NCBI GenBank assembly: GCA_903813345.2
Contig: CAIIXF020000011.1
Span: forward strand, 30,124,166-30,188,165
Direction: 5' to 3'
Length of the DNA stretch: 64,000 nt
Origin: Owenia fusiformis
Taxonomy: Eukaryota; Annelida; Polychaeta; Sabellida; Oweniidae
In this document: piece after piece, positions 14,201 to 26,200 of the stretch
Layout of the letters: each line of letters starts with the position of its first letter
How positions within the stretch are numbered: the stretch's first letter is position 1
Position numbers and translations under genes: made by a program
The notes under the pieces: generated by a model
What the model saw: only the letters and a program-made list of their open reading frames with translations
The model's database searches: none
Told to the model about the DNA's origin: nothing

Positions 14201-17200
14201 TTAGCAGCACTCTAGTAATCGCCGGTATAGGTCAGCAGTCGTAGGTCAAAGACCTCTACTTTTCAGTTTGAAGCCGGACTTCCTGCTTTTCAGACCAATG
14301 CCTTAACCACTAGGCCAACCCGGCGACCATGCCAATCAGAGTTTGTCATTGAATACGGATGACTTTCTATGAATGGTTATTTCCTCTGACATCATCACAT
14401 AGTTATTGAGCATGCATTTAGCAGGTATTTCTTTCAGCTGATTGGTTAAGTAAAAGGTCAGTGCGCAAGGTTTAAAATGATTTATGACCAAGGCTGTTCC
14501 AGGCACCAGTCGTGGAGGTGGGGCTGTTAAACGGTTATATTGTCTGTACAAGGCAGAGGTTAGTTACTAGATTCTGCATGCAGGGTACCGTCAGAGTTTT
14601 ATCCCTTCATAAGTAGTGTATTTTATTTCTTTTTATTCAGAGTTAATAAAAGCCATGACAGCTAAGCTATATTTGTCTTATTAAGAGGATAGGAACTAGT
14701 GCCAGGACACAGGAATATCTCTTCGGGAATCAAAAACAGAATTACAGAAATCTCACAAAGATTTTGTTTCAAAGTTTTAAAAGTAATTTCCTATCCAAAA
14801 TATAAAAAAAATGTCATACTCCTTTCATAATTTAGGGTTCAATTTCAAATGCCTGTTTTCAATATACATCATAACATTTGTTATAAACCTTTCTACTAAT
14901 TACTCAAATGAATGTATTTGATTCTGTGAGCTACATGCTAATGCCAGGCCTTTATTTTATAATAGTCACCTCAAGAGAATAATGCCTTCCTCTGTTATCT
15001 CAAAAAAATATTTCCATAAAATGGCAATTGAGGAACAAAATGGGTGGACAATGAAGAAATGGGAGAATATGGGAAACATGTATATAATCCACTGTTTCTA
15101 TGATAACAGGAAATATATCATTATTGAGATATCAATGAGAAAAGACGTGGATTAAGCAGGATATGAGGGAAAGTTTTAGTATGGGACAAAAAAGTGTCTA
15201 AAGACATGGAATGAATTCTAATTTCGAGGCACTTTGGGTTTAAGGAAAATTGCCAATTATGTTGTTATCGTTTAGCTATATTACCTAACCAAGAGCTAGC
15301 GGTCAGCAAAAGATTACAACAGTTTTCAAATTAAAATTATTAATAGTAGATGTTCCTTGCTTTTTGGCTCATACAGAAGGATCAGAAAGATATCCGACCA
15401 TTCTTCCATCTGTTTGTCAGACAGATGATAGATATTAAAACTATTTGCATCAAATCACTTGCACATTCATTTTGTGCCTAACCATATTATCTATTTCTCC
15501 CGTCATTATAAAATCCCCCATTTCCTCGGTTCTATGGAAATGAGTGATTTTGACACCGTGCCTCATTTAAAAGTAAATCACTATTTGAGCAGAGGGGGGG
15601 GGGGCAGTGGGTCCTTTATTGATGTACATGTACAAGTATATATTTTTTACATTTACTTCATCTTTCAAGATCAGTACTCACTAAGCTCTAGAACTCTAGA
15701 AATACCTTTGGACCAAGGATGCATTTTCTTCATTTTTCATCTTTCCAGTGTTTTAACATAGAAAATATAAACTGAATCTAATAGATCTGTCTTTTGCCAC
15801 AATTTCTATTTACTGAAGTAGATTCCCTATAGAATATAGAAAATATGGTGAGATCTTCGCCTTTCATCAGTTCATTTCAAGAACTAAATTGATAGTTAGA
15901 ACAACAGAAAGATGTGATGAGTATCAGAATGAAGGAAAATAAATTTGGATGTTTACAGAGTGAATTTTCTGGAGAATTTTCAACAGATATATTTTTGGAC
16001 TCAAATTATATTTTAAGACTCACATTATCTCGCCTAAGTGATCTACTCTATTAGAAACCAAAGGTGTTATTGTTTACTTCCAAATGCCAATATAAATGTG
16101 GAATTAGCTGAATCTGAGATCTTTTTTAGTAAATAAACATCTCTTATAAATACACCTTTTTGAGGCTGTAGATACGATAACAAAGTTCTTCATTCAATCA
16201 GAATATCATCAAGAAGATATTTTATGAAAAGGAATTAGAACTTCCAGTCACAGATCAGAAAGTGTTAATACGAGATTGCTCTAAACTTAGTTGAGGGATT
16301 TCTCCAAATATTTATTTGTAATGGAAAAGTTCATATATGATTCAACTTTATACATCTACACTTTCAGGAATTTTTGGGTTAAAAGATATTGGCTTGCCCT
16401 TTTAAGTCCCTGGTAGATCTGCCTCCCCCTTGGTCTTTGCCAGAAAAAAATTAGGACCCAAATTTTTTAGGGCCCTAATTAGTGGTCCTTTTTGGGCATA
16501 ATTGGGCCTATCAAGGCCTTTTTTAAATTTTAGGTCTAATTATCAAGAAAATGCTCCTTAAATTTTCCAAATTTGGACCTACTTTTTAGTTTTAGGGGCT
16601 CAAAATTTTTTCAGACTTGAAATATGGCCCCCTTGTTGGTTCCCAGGTCCGCCCCTGTAAGTTATGAAATGATAAGTCCTCTTGAGGACTTGTATTCAGA
16701 AACAAATGTATTCTTCCATGTTTTTGTTAGATTGATAGCCTATAATTGATAGAAGCAGTTGTATACTTGAGCATAAGACATGGATGGAATATTAAATATA
16801 TAATTTGTCATTTATCACATCATAGGTATTTTATTTAGGAGAAATAGCTTTTTGCATTACTGTATATAGTAATGTTGCAAATGGATGGATCTATTTATAA
16901 GAAGATATTAATACGACTACATTGATTAAAATACTGTATAATGCATGTTCAATTTACCTGTCATTATCCCACTGAATGAAGTTTGAGAGGGATATAGAAA
17001 AGCCATCCATCTGTCTGTCTGTTTGTCCATCTATTCAATGGTGTGTTAGCCTGTCAGGGTAATATGAGTAAACATATTGGGTTCAAATTTTACAGCTTGA
17101 TGCCTTATGGGGCAGAGACAACTTGATTTAACAAATCTGTTCATTTCCACTCACATAATTGAGTAATGATATAAAATTAGAAATTGAACAAAAATAATAA

Positions 17201-20200
17201 GAAGCAAGTGAATTGTTTCTAATACAGATTCAATTATTGACATTTCTGGTTTTAAGAAACAAGAGCTATGTAGGATAAAAAAGATAATTTAGCATTATAT
17301 TGCCTAAATAGGTATTGATCTTTCTACTGATAATGTTTACAAATGTTTGGTTCTTCAGTTCCATCAATAAACATTTGCTGGGTGAAGTTGCACCAGATGA
17401 CAATCAAGCCTATTTGGACCACTTCATAGAAATTATTACAGACGAATATGTTGATGTTCACAAAGAAGCATTTTGTTTTATCATTACAGATGAAAAACCA
17501 TCTTAAATTAGCCATATCAAGTATTTACCATTGTCTCCTGGGGGAGAAGCCATTTTCCTGAAGGAGTAAAGCCTCTGAGCAAGGTTAAGGGTTGATATCA
17601 TCTATGAGATGGTTCAGGTTTACAATATAAACCTCATATAATTATGTCACCATCTAGAAGTGGAGACATATTGTTAGTCTTCAACTTTTTGTAGACGGTG
17701 TTTGGCTGTCGGTGTCTGTAATTTGCTCTAACTTACAAGGTGGTGATGTTTTGTGCCTATAATGTATTACATTCCAGTGATCTATGATGTACTTAAGATT
17801 TATTCATTTGGGTATACTAAATATATTTTCGTGAAGTTGAGCATTCAAAAATTAAGATATTTATTAAGATAGTTTTGAATTAGATTTCTTTGGATAGCAG
17901 CATGGTAAAAACATGTTATACCCAATGGATTACAACGTTTAACCCAAGCCATGATAATACCTTTAGTGCAACCCCTTTCCAGACTTTGATTTCAGCATGA
18001 GGATGTCAAAATAAAAAATTTGTATCCAGTTTTGAAAAATTCCTATGTAGAGCACTTTATCCCATACTTGGACGTGTTACAGGTACATAAAGCCGGTTTG
18101 TAAAAACTTATATTTTCATCAGCGGGCAGATATAGCTTTACGTCTCGCTCCGAGCGGGCAGATATAGTATATCTGCCCGCTACGTCACAAATGATACTCG
18201 CATATTTGTTCATAATTTGTAACGTTCGCGTAATGACTGTAAACGACAATGGAGAAAACACAGACAATCGGGATCTGTTTGATGGTTTAAAAAAGAGAAG
18301 GAGCATCAACTTAATCAATCAGAAATTTGGGAAAATAAATGTGGGAATATTTGAGAGAACAGGAAAATCTGCCCACGGGCCAAGAAAACAAAACTTGACA
18401 TGAATATTCTAAAATATTTCCACGATTGAACAATGTTAACCAGATGACCAATATTGGTATGGGATAAACATATTATCCTATAGTCGGTTCAGGATATTGG
18501 GATTATCCCTTGGCCAATATAATATATTTTCCCTCGGGACCTGCGGCCCTCGGGCAAATATATTATATTAGCCTCGGGATAATCCCAATATCCTGAACCT
18601 CATATAGGATAATCTCTATATATGCTTGAAACATCTTTTACAGCCAGAAGCCAAGCTGACAGGCATCAGTCTAGTTGTCTCGCCTGTATCACTAAAAGGA
18701 TATTGAGATCATGAGAGAATTGAAGAGAATGATAAATGTGTCAGACATGAGTTTATTACAGTTGTTAATCAGACTAGGGACCTAAGGACTTGTAAGGCCC
18801 CAAGGTGGGTTCGCTCCCATGATTCCTTTCTTAATAATATAAGGCAGAGGAGGATCAATCACTGTGAATTATCATAGCGACGTATTGGAACTATATTGTA
18901 CATAGTCCCATATATCAACTATTGTAACTCTCTATTAATTAGGGGTAAATGAATATACAATCTAATATATAACAATACAATATAATATAATGCAACGCAA
19001 TATAATATAATATAATACAATATAGTACAGTATAATACAATACAATACAATAGAATATGATATAATACAATACAGTACAATACAATACAATGCAATTCAG
19101 GATTTAAGTTGCTTCACTTATATTTCGATCCTGGTTTAATACCATTGAGATCCTGTCATCATAATTCTGTAATTTCCTTAAGAAAAATAAAATATTGGCA
19201 GATTTATTTACCAATATAATGTCAGAAGGAACTATAACAAGATACGGAAATCTCCTTCCAATTGGTGAATTAGTGTACATTGAAGAGTGAACTAAGTAAA
19301 GAGAATAAGATGTATTTTTGAGAAATATTCAGAAAAGAATGATCAGGGATTATGTCAGATTAGGCTCTGTAATATACATGGACACCTTTACCAAATTGTC
19401 TGACATTCTGGAAAGTAATTAATAGTGAATTCGGGTACATTCTTACCTAATTCCTTTGGGATAAGCTGTCAAATATAACATTTCACGCTGCAGCTGGTTT
19501 AGTACTGTCAGTTATTGTATTTTATAAAATCAAAGCTGTCTCCATGATATACTGATTATAAGCTCGATCCCTTATGGTACCCCCTTTTCTATAAATATTA
19601 CATTAGAAGTAATATTTGTTCGTAATCTTAATATCATAATAAGATAATTTTAAGAGAACATAAAAGCAAAGTGGTTTTTTGGAATGATATCTTGAAGAAG
19701 GGGGCATACATTACATATCTCACATGGTGTATTTCTCCCGGGATATACCCCATGTTCAAAACTTCATTTAGCGTAATTTTTACTAATCATCTGTCTCCCA
19801 TTGTGCATTTCCCCAGGATATACCCCATATTCAAAACCTCCTATAACGTAACTTCTACAAATCATCTATCTCCGACTTTGTAATATCCCCAGGATATACC
19901 CCATATTCAAAACCTCATTTAACATAATTTTTACAAATCATCTATCTCTGACTTTGTATTTCCCCAGGATATACCCCATATCCAAAACCTCCCATAACAT
20001 AACCCTTACATATAATTGTTTACTTCCAGGAGAGTGAGATAGAAGACAGGAAGATAGATAACATGCAAATGGCACGTCTTGAAGCAGAGCTTAAAGAACT
20101 GAAGAAGGACAACCATGAACTCAGGCAATATGTGGTAGCTCTACAGGGAGAGGTCTATGGAGCAAGACTAGCTGCTAAATACCTTGATAAAGAACTTGCT

Positions 20201-23200
20201 GGAAGGTAATGAACTATTTAATTCACTTTTCCACTTTGCTGCTTTTGTTAAAGATTATAATTATAATGTTATAATTTGGTGCTTAGATATGTGTGAGAAT
20301 ATAAACCTGTTGTGTATTACAAATAGAATAAAATAGTAGCAAAGATTCATCATGAAAAATATTTTGAGTATTAAAAGTGTAGCTAAGGACTTAATAAACT
20401 TATTTTGGGTGACTGGGATCCAAGCTATGACACTTATCAGTGTTTAGTTTGTGAACTCATATGTTGCTAAAGTGTTCAATTAAAAACTTGAATTTTGCTT
20501 AGTGTTCAGTTGGTGAACTCTATTGTTGCGAAGTGTTCAGTTTGTGAACTATAATGTTGCTAAGTGTTGAATTTGTGAACTGTAATGTTGTCAAGTGTTC
20601 AGATGGTGAACTCTAATATTGCTAAGTGTTCAGTTTGTGAACTCTAATTTTGCTAAGTGTTGGATTTGTGAACTGTAATGTTGTCAAGTGTTCAGATGGT
20701 GAACTCTAATGTTGCTAAGTGTTCAGTTTTGAACTCTAATGTTTCTAAGTGTTCAATTTGTGAACTGTAATGTTGTCAAGTGTTCAGATGGTGAACTGTA
20801 ATATTGCTTTGTGTTCCATTTTAAACTATAATGATGCAAATGTTCAGTTTATTAACTCTAATTTACAGGATACAACAGATTCAGTTGCTAGGAAGAGATA
20901 TGAAAGGCTCAGAGCACGATAAACTGTGGAACCAATTAGAAGCAGAAATACATCTTCACCGTCATAAAACAGTCATAAGGGCTTGCAGAGGACGCTCTGA
21001 TAACAGACGGCGTAACTTTTTACCTCCGGGACATGTAAGCCAGTTTTCCAATTTTAACAAATTAGAGTCAATGTTTACTTGCGATATTTTCCTTTGATTT
21101 GCTGAAATAAAGATTTATATTCAAATGCTGCAAATTTTGGATGAGACTAACTCCAGTTAGTGTCATCCTGCTGCGGACCAGTGAATAATAAAAATTAAAA
21201 GGTTTTACTGTGCTTAAATTACGAGCGGACTAATATGAGTACATACTGGCAACTTTTACGCTGCCTATGGAATTATATTGATGCAGTCTAGAAAAACAGA
21301 CTTTAAATAACACAAATATTGAAGCTGAAAAGCAATTATTCAGATGTGAATACTTTTAGTAGTTTCTACTGCAATGCTTTATTTATTAGTTATCAGTTCT
21401 ACTTAGTATGATTAGCACATGTTTCATTTATCAACCCTCATATCTAAAAATGTGTATGATCATTTTACTCTGTTACCATAGATACTACATGTAATCAAGT
21501 ATCATATAAATAACAGTATATTCCGCACACATTTGTTTGAAGTGATTTTAAACAACCAGATTTTTTGCAAAATTTAGTTTTCAAGCACATATCTGTTGAT
21601 GAATACTCAAAGCAAACTTTGATTTTGCTTGAGCACTTGTGGCTCACTCTCTATATTTTCTTATTGTAGGACCAAGATGCCTTGAGACACAGACAGGGGG
21701 TTGGGGAGATAAGGAAGATGAAACTGACTATTTTATTTACTGTTTTGTTTGAACACTTGTGGCTCACTCTCTATATTCTCTTATTGTAGGACCTAGATGC
21801 CTTGAGACACAGACAGGGGGTTGGGGAGATAAGAAAGGTGAAACTGACTAAAGAGCCAGATGAAGGCTTAGGCATGTCAATAACAGTAAGTAGAAGTATA
21901 AAGTCTCATCATTGATTTAATGTCAGTGTTAATGTAAACTCCAATACATAAACAATCAAGTGTTAATGGCTTGATGTGATAATCCTTTGTTTTTTGTTAT
22001 TAAATCATAGTCACATGTTGAAATTCTTATCATTGTTTGAAAGGCTTAATTTATATACATGTACTAAGTACGTACATAGCACAAACTATCAAGAGTGGAT
22101 GATTTTTTTTATATCCATCCAGTTGCAATATTCCAATGTTCATTTTTACAATTCTATCCAAGTTATCAACATGCATGGCAAACATGTTGATTGTTTATGG
22201 TTTCTCTGTGTGTAGAAGCTAGAAAAAACAGATTTAATTTTTATGTCACTACACAAATGTGAAATATTGTTACAGTCTCAAGTGTTTTAGTGACCGGTTG
22301 ATGTTGGATGGTTGGTGTTCAGTGGTTAGTGTATCTGTAACAAATTGAAGATGGTGACATTTTGTATGTTTGTATGTTAATGCCTTGTTATCAAAGCGTT
22401 TCATACACCTTATATAACGGTGATCAATATGTAAAGGGTGAACTGTCACATCTCTACATTTACATCTTTCTACAGGGTGGTAAAGAACATGGAGTGCCTA
22501 TCCTGATCTCTGAGATTCACCCTGGCCAACCAGCTGACAGGTGTGAAGGCTTGTATGTGGGTGATGCAATATTATCAGTCAATAGAGTAGATTTAAGGAA
22601 TGCAAAACATGCTGAAGCTGTGCAGATACTCTCAATGCAGGTCAGTACCCAGAATTCAAAGTTATGGGAAAGTTCAGCACAGCCTAATTTGACATAATAG
22701 GGTTAATTCCGATTATAATTTGGACCTAGAAAAAACAATAATGCAATCTTAATTGCTTTTCAAACATCCATAAGCTTATTTAATTCATTAACAGTTTTTG
22801 GATTAAAAAGGAAATCAGAAAAGTAACATTTGAGATAAGTTTTTTTAATATGAACTCTTACCCTTTTCTCCTTTGGGGATTTGAGAATGTGGATCATACT
22901 ATACAAAGGTGACATCTTTAGAATGGTCTCATGGTGCAATCTGCCTTGATGTATAACCCTTTTTTCTAAAATCTAGAAAAGTCATTTCAGGCCATTCAAT
23001 CAGGACGATAGAATTCAATTCTATAACTGGAGTGATTTCTTCAGTTTCATCAACTATTTTATCTGACTCAATGGTGCCATTCTTTGGACCAGCAGTCAGT
23101 CTGTAATTCCTGTACTTTTTGAACTTTTTGCAATAACCTACCATTTTGTCATGTTAATGTCTTACATATTTCAGACAGGAGAAATAGAGATGGAAGTTGT

Positions 23201-26200
23201 ATTTGTGGCACCTGATGAAGATTCTGATGATGGAAATGATGAATATGTAGATGAAAATGGATTCAGGTAAGATTCCACCCCTTTGCTTGTGTATTGCCTC
23301 CCCAATCTTGTAATATGTATGTTTATGTGACTGAACTTTTTGGGTTTTCATAAAAACTAAGCATTACTTGATTTTCCCATAGTTTTGGACTTGTGTGTAC
23401 ACAATTCCCTTTATTTGGCCATTTCATTAATTTCCAATCTGCCATCTACTAGCCTTACTTGTTAAAGGCAATAATGGAATTTGAGAACTTAATGCTAAAG
23501 CATAGAGACTAATTATCATCATTTGGAACTACATGTATTATTAGTGCACTGAACACTCTAATTTGGCAGCTCTGCTCAAGCTGTGCCCATGTGTTAATTA
23601 TAAACACATTTACTAAATTGTGAGGATCAAGTTTTGCTTTGTTTAGTTTATTACTCATAATCCACAATAATTAGTACACATTTACAGATCTTATATAACA
23701 CTTTTCACACAAACTATAGACCACTGTTTTGCTGTTTGTAGAACTAACTGGACCAAAGCTTGGATTTCCTTATATATGTGTATTTGTGTAGATATGCTGT
23801 AGATCTTAGGGTTGGCATGGAATGGAACTATTATCTGAAACATACAATTTAATTTCGTTACCACACATTTGTAACTGAACTGTTCATCATTTTCCACAAT
23901 GAATATTTACTTTTTCGCAAAAATAAACTATGATATATGAAATCAATGAATATATCAGTTGGGAATAAAAATTGGCTGTACTTTGACACTCAATATCTTT
24001 GATACACTCTCATATCCACTTCTAAAGAAATATTATGTTCATTTGTTTTATTTTATATGTGATATTAATTCAAAGATGAGAAAAAATTACTTAAATTTTT
24101 GTATATTTGGTACCTTTTTGAATAAACTACCAATGACAAAATATCTGAATATTCTGAAATATCTGAAAGTTCTGAATTTTAGAGGCAAGTTCCAAAATCT
24201 GTTCAGATTCCATTCCATGCTATTATGAATAATAACAACTACTCTAGCAGTTCTTCATAATAATACCAATGCTACAATATATCAAATAATATTAGAAGAA
24301 TACTAAAACATGAGAAGGTAACTACGGAATATACGAGAATCTATAATGAACATGTTTCCCTGTATGTACAGTGTATGAAGAACATGTTTTGTATGTAAGA
24401 ATGTATGATGGACATGTTTTCTTGCACACTCTGTATGTACAGCATGTATGATGAACATGTTTTCTTGCACACTCTGTATGTACAGCATGTATGATGACTG
24501 GTTTTCTTGCACACTCTGTAGGTACAGAATGTATGATGAACATGTTTTCTTGCACACTCTGTATGTACAGCATGTATGATGAACATGTTTTCTTGCACAC
24601 TCTGTATGTACAGCATGTATGATGAACATGTTTTCTTGCACACTCTGTATGTACAGCATGTATGATGAACATGTTTTCTTGCACACTCTGTAGGTACAGA
24701 ATGTATGATGTACATGTTTTCTTGCACACTCTGTAGGTACAGAATGTATGATGAATGTGTTTTCTTGCACACTCTGTAGGTACAGAATGTATGATGAACA
24801 TGTTTTCTTGGACACTCTGTAGGTACAGAATGTATGATGAACATGTTTTCTTGCACACTCTGTAGGTACAGAATGTATGATGAGCATGTTTTCTTGCACA
24901 CTCTGTAGGTACAGAATGTATGATGAACATGTTTTCTTGCACACTCTGTAGGTACAGAATGTATGATGAATGTGTTTTCTTGCACACTCTGTAGGTACAG
25001 AATGTATGATGAACATGTTTTCTTGCACACTCTGTAGGTACAGAATGTATGATGAATGTGTTTTCTTGCACATTCTGTAGGTACAAAATGTATGATGAAT
25101 GTGTTTTCTTGCACACTCTGTAGGTACAGAATGTATGATGAACATGTTTTCTTGCACACTCTGTAGGTATAGAATGAATGATGAACATGTTTTCTTGCAC
25201 ACTCTGTAGGTACAGAATGTATGATGAACATGTTTTCTTGGACACTCTGTAGGTACAGAATGTATGATGAACATGTTTTCTTGCACACTCTGTAGGTACA
25301 GAATGTATGATGAGCATGTTTTCTTGCACACTCTGTAGGTACAGAATGTATGATGAATGTGTTTTCTTGCACACTCTGTAGGTACAGAATGTATGACGAA
25401 GAGGTTGGTAGTGTCACTAGTGAACAAAGTCATGGTAGTCATAGTAATCGAGTTAACGGCAGCTCATCATCCCCAACCCACAAGCAGCAACATGGTGCTG
25501 CCAATTCTCATGCTTTAAATGGTGATGTCACAAATAGGTGGGTAGATATATAGATGTCGCTTAAGTATTTCATTCTTATCGCTATATTGTGACCTCACAA
25601 TCTTAGCATGTCCATTAGACTCACTAAGAACTTCTTTTAGTAATTCTTCAACACTGTTGTTCTAATCACTATCACAGTATGTATTTATAGTAGAAGTGAT
25701 TTGCTATTATTGTATTACATAGATGTTTGGGATGAAAATCTTATTGCAATAAACATTTAACATGAATCCTTATAGTTTTGCATCAGGCATCTGCCCCCCC
25801 CCCCCCAACATGTAAGGCTTACTGTGTCCGAGTAAGATGGGGGGGGGAGTTAAAGGCTTATGATGCAAGACTGGAAAATATCACAGTAGCTTGTTGATAA
25901 TGTGAGAAACTACATAATCAAATTGACATTTAGAAAAAAAGATAATAAATCAAACATAACATAGATTGATCATGTACTGAAGACTATATTTCTTAAATGT
26001 GTATGATTTGATTACATTCGTCACATTATTAATTCAGTGGTTCAGTATTTTCACTACTTTTGTATGAATGTAACCTAACCAGCCTCAACTTTCTCTCTTT
26101 ATGCAGCAGACCACGGTAGCATCATCTTGTGCACTGAGGTAGTGTGCAGGCATGGGCAGTAGTGTGCATTTATTCACCTGCATGTTCTATTCACCTGTAT

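Larger units (their letters stand above)
5761..20029 (+). other. GOPC intron 2 (14.3 kb, repeat-rich)
   Basis: No gene is recognised. In order it holds purine-rich tandem repeats (about 7490-7660), a tRNA-headed SINE (9129-9425), copies of the ATGTCACCACC element (10325-10441, the expanded 11516-13740, 17644-17766), a 148 bp MITE (10493-10640), a - strand SINE with LINE tail (13888-14344), two palindromes (18122-18181 and 18472-18613), an ATACA-type microsatellite (18950-19095) and a 76 bp acceptor-like repeat (19738-20029). Confidence 0.8.

Noticed and set aside
17315-17506. 63-codon ORF ([17 protein letters not shown]) after an acceptor-like ttcttcag
   Set aside because: Composition is protein-like and it might be a gene fragment, but I recognise no family, it has no partner exon, and it lies in the large GOPC intron.
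24303-25442. Three overlapping ~350-codon - strand ORFs with repeated [12 protein letters not shown]-like peptide
   Set aside because: They are read-through of the 43 bp minisatellite, which has no stop in any - strand frame; 43 being indivisible by 3, all frames give the same peptide cycle. No start context, splice logic or homology.
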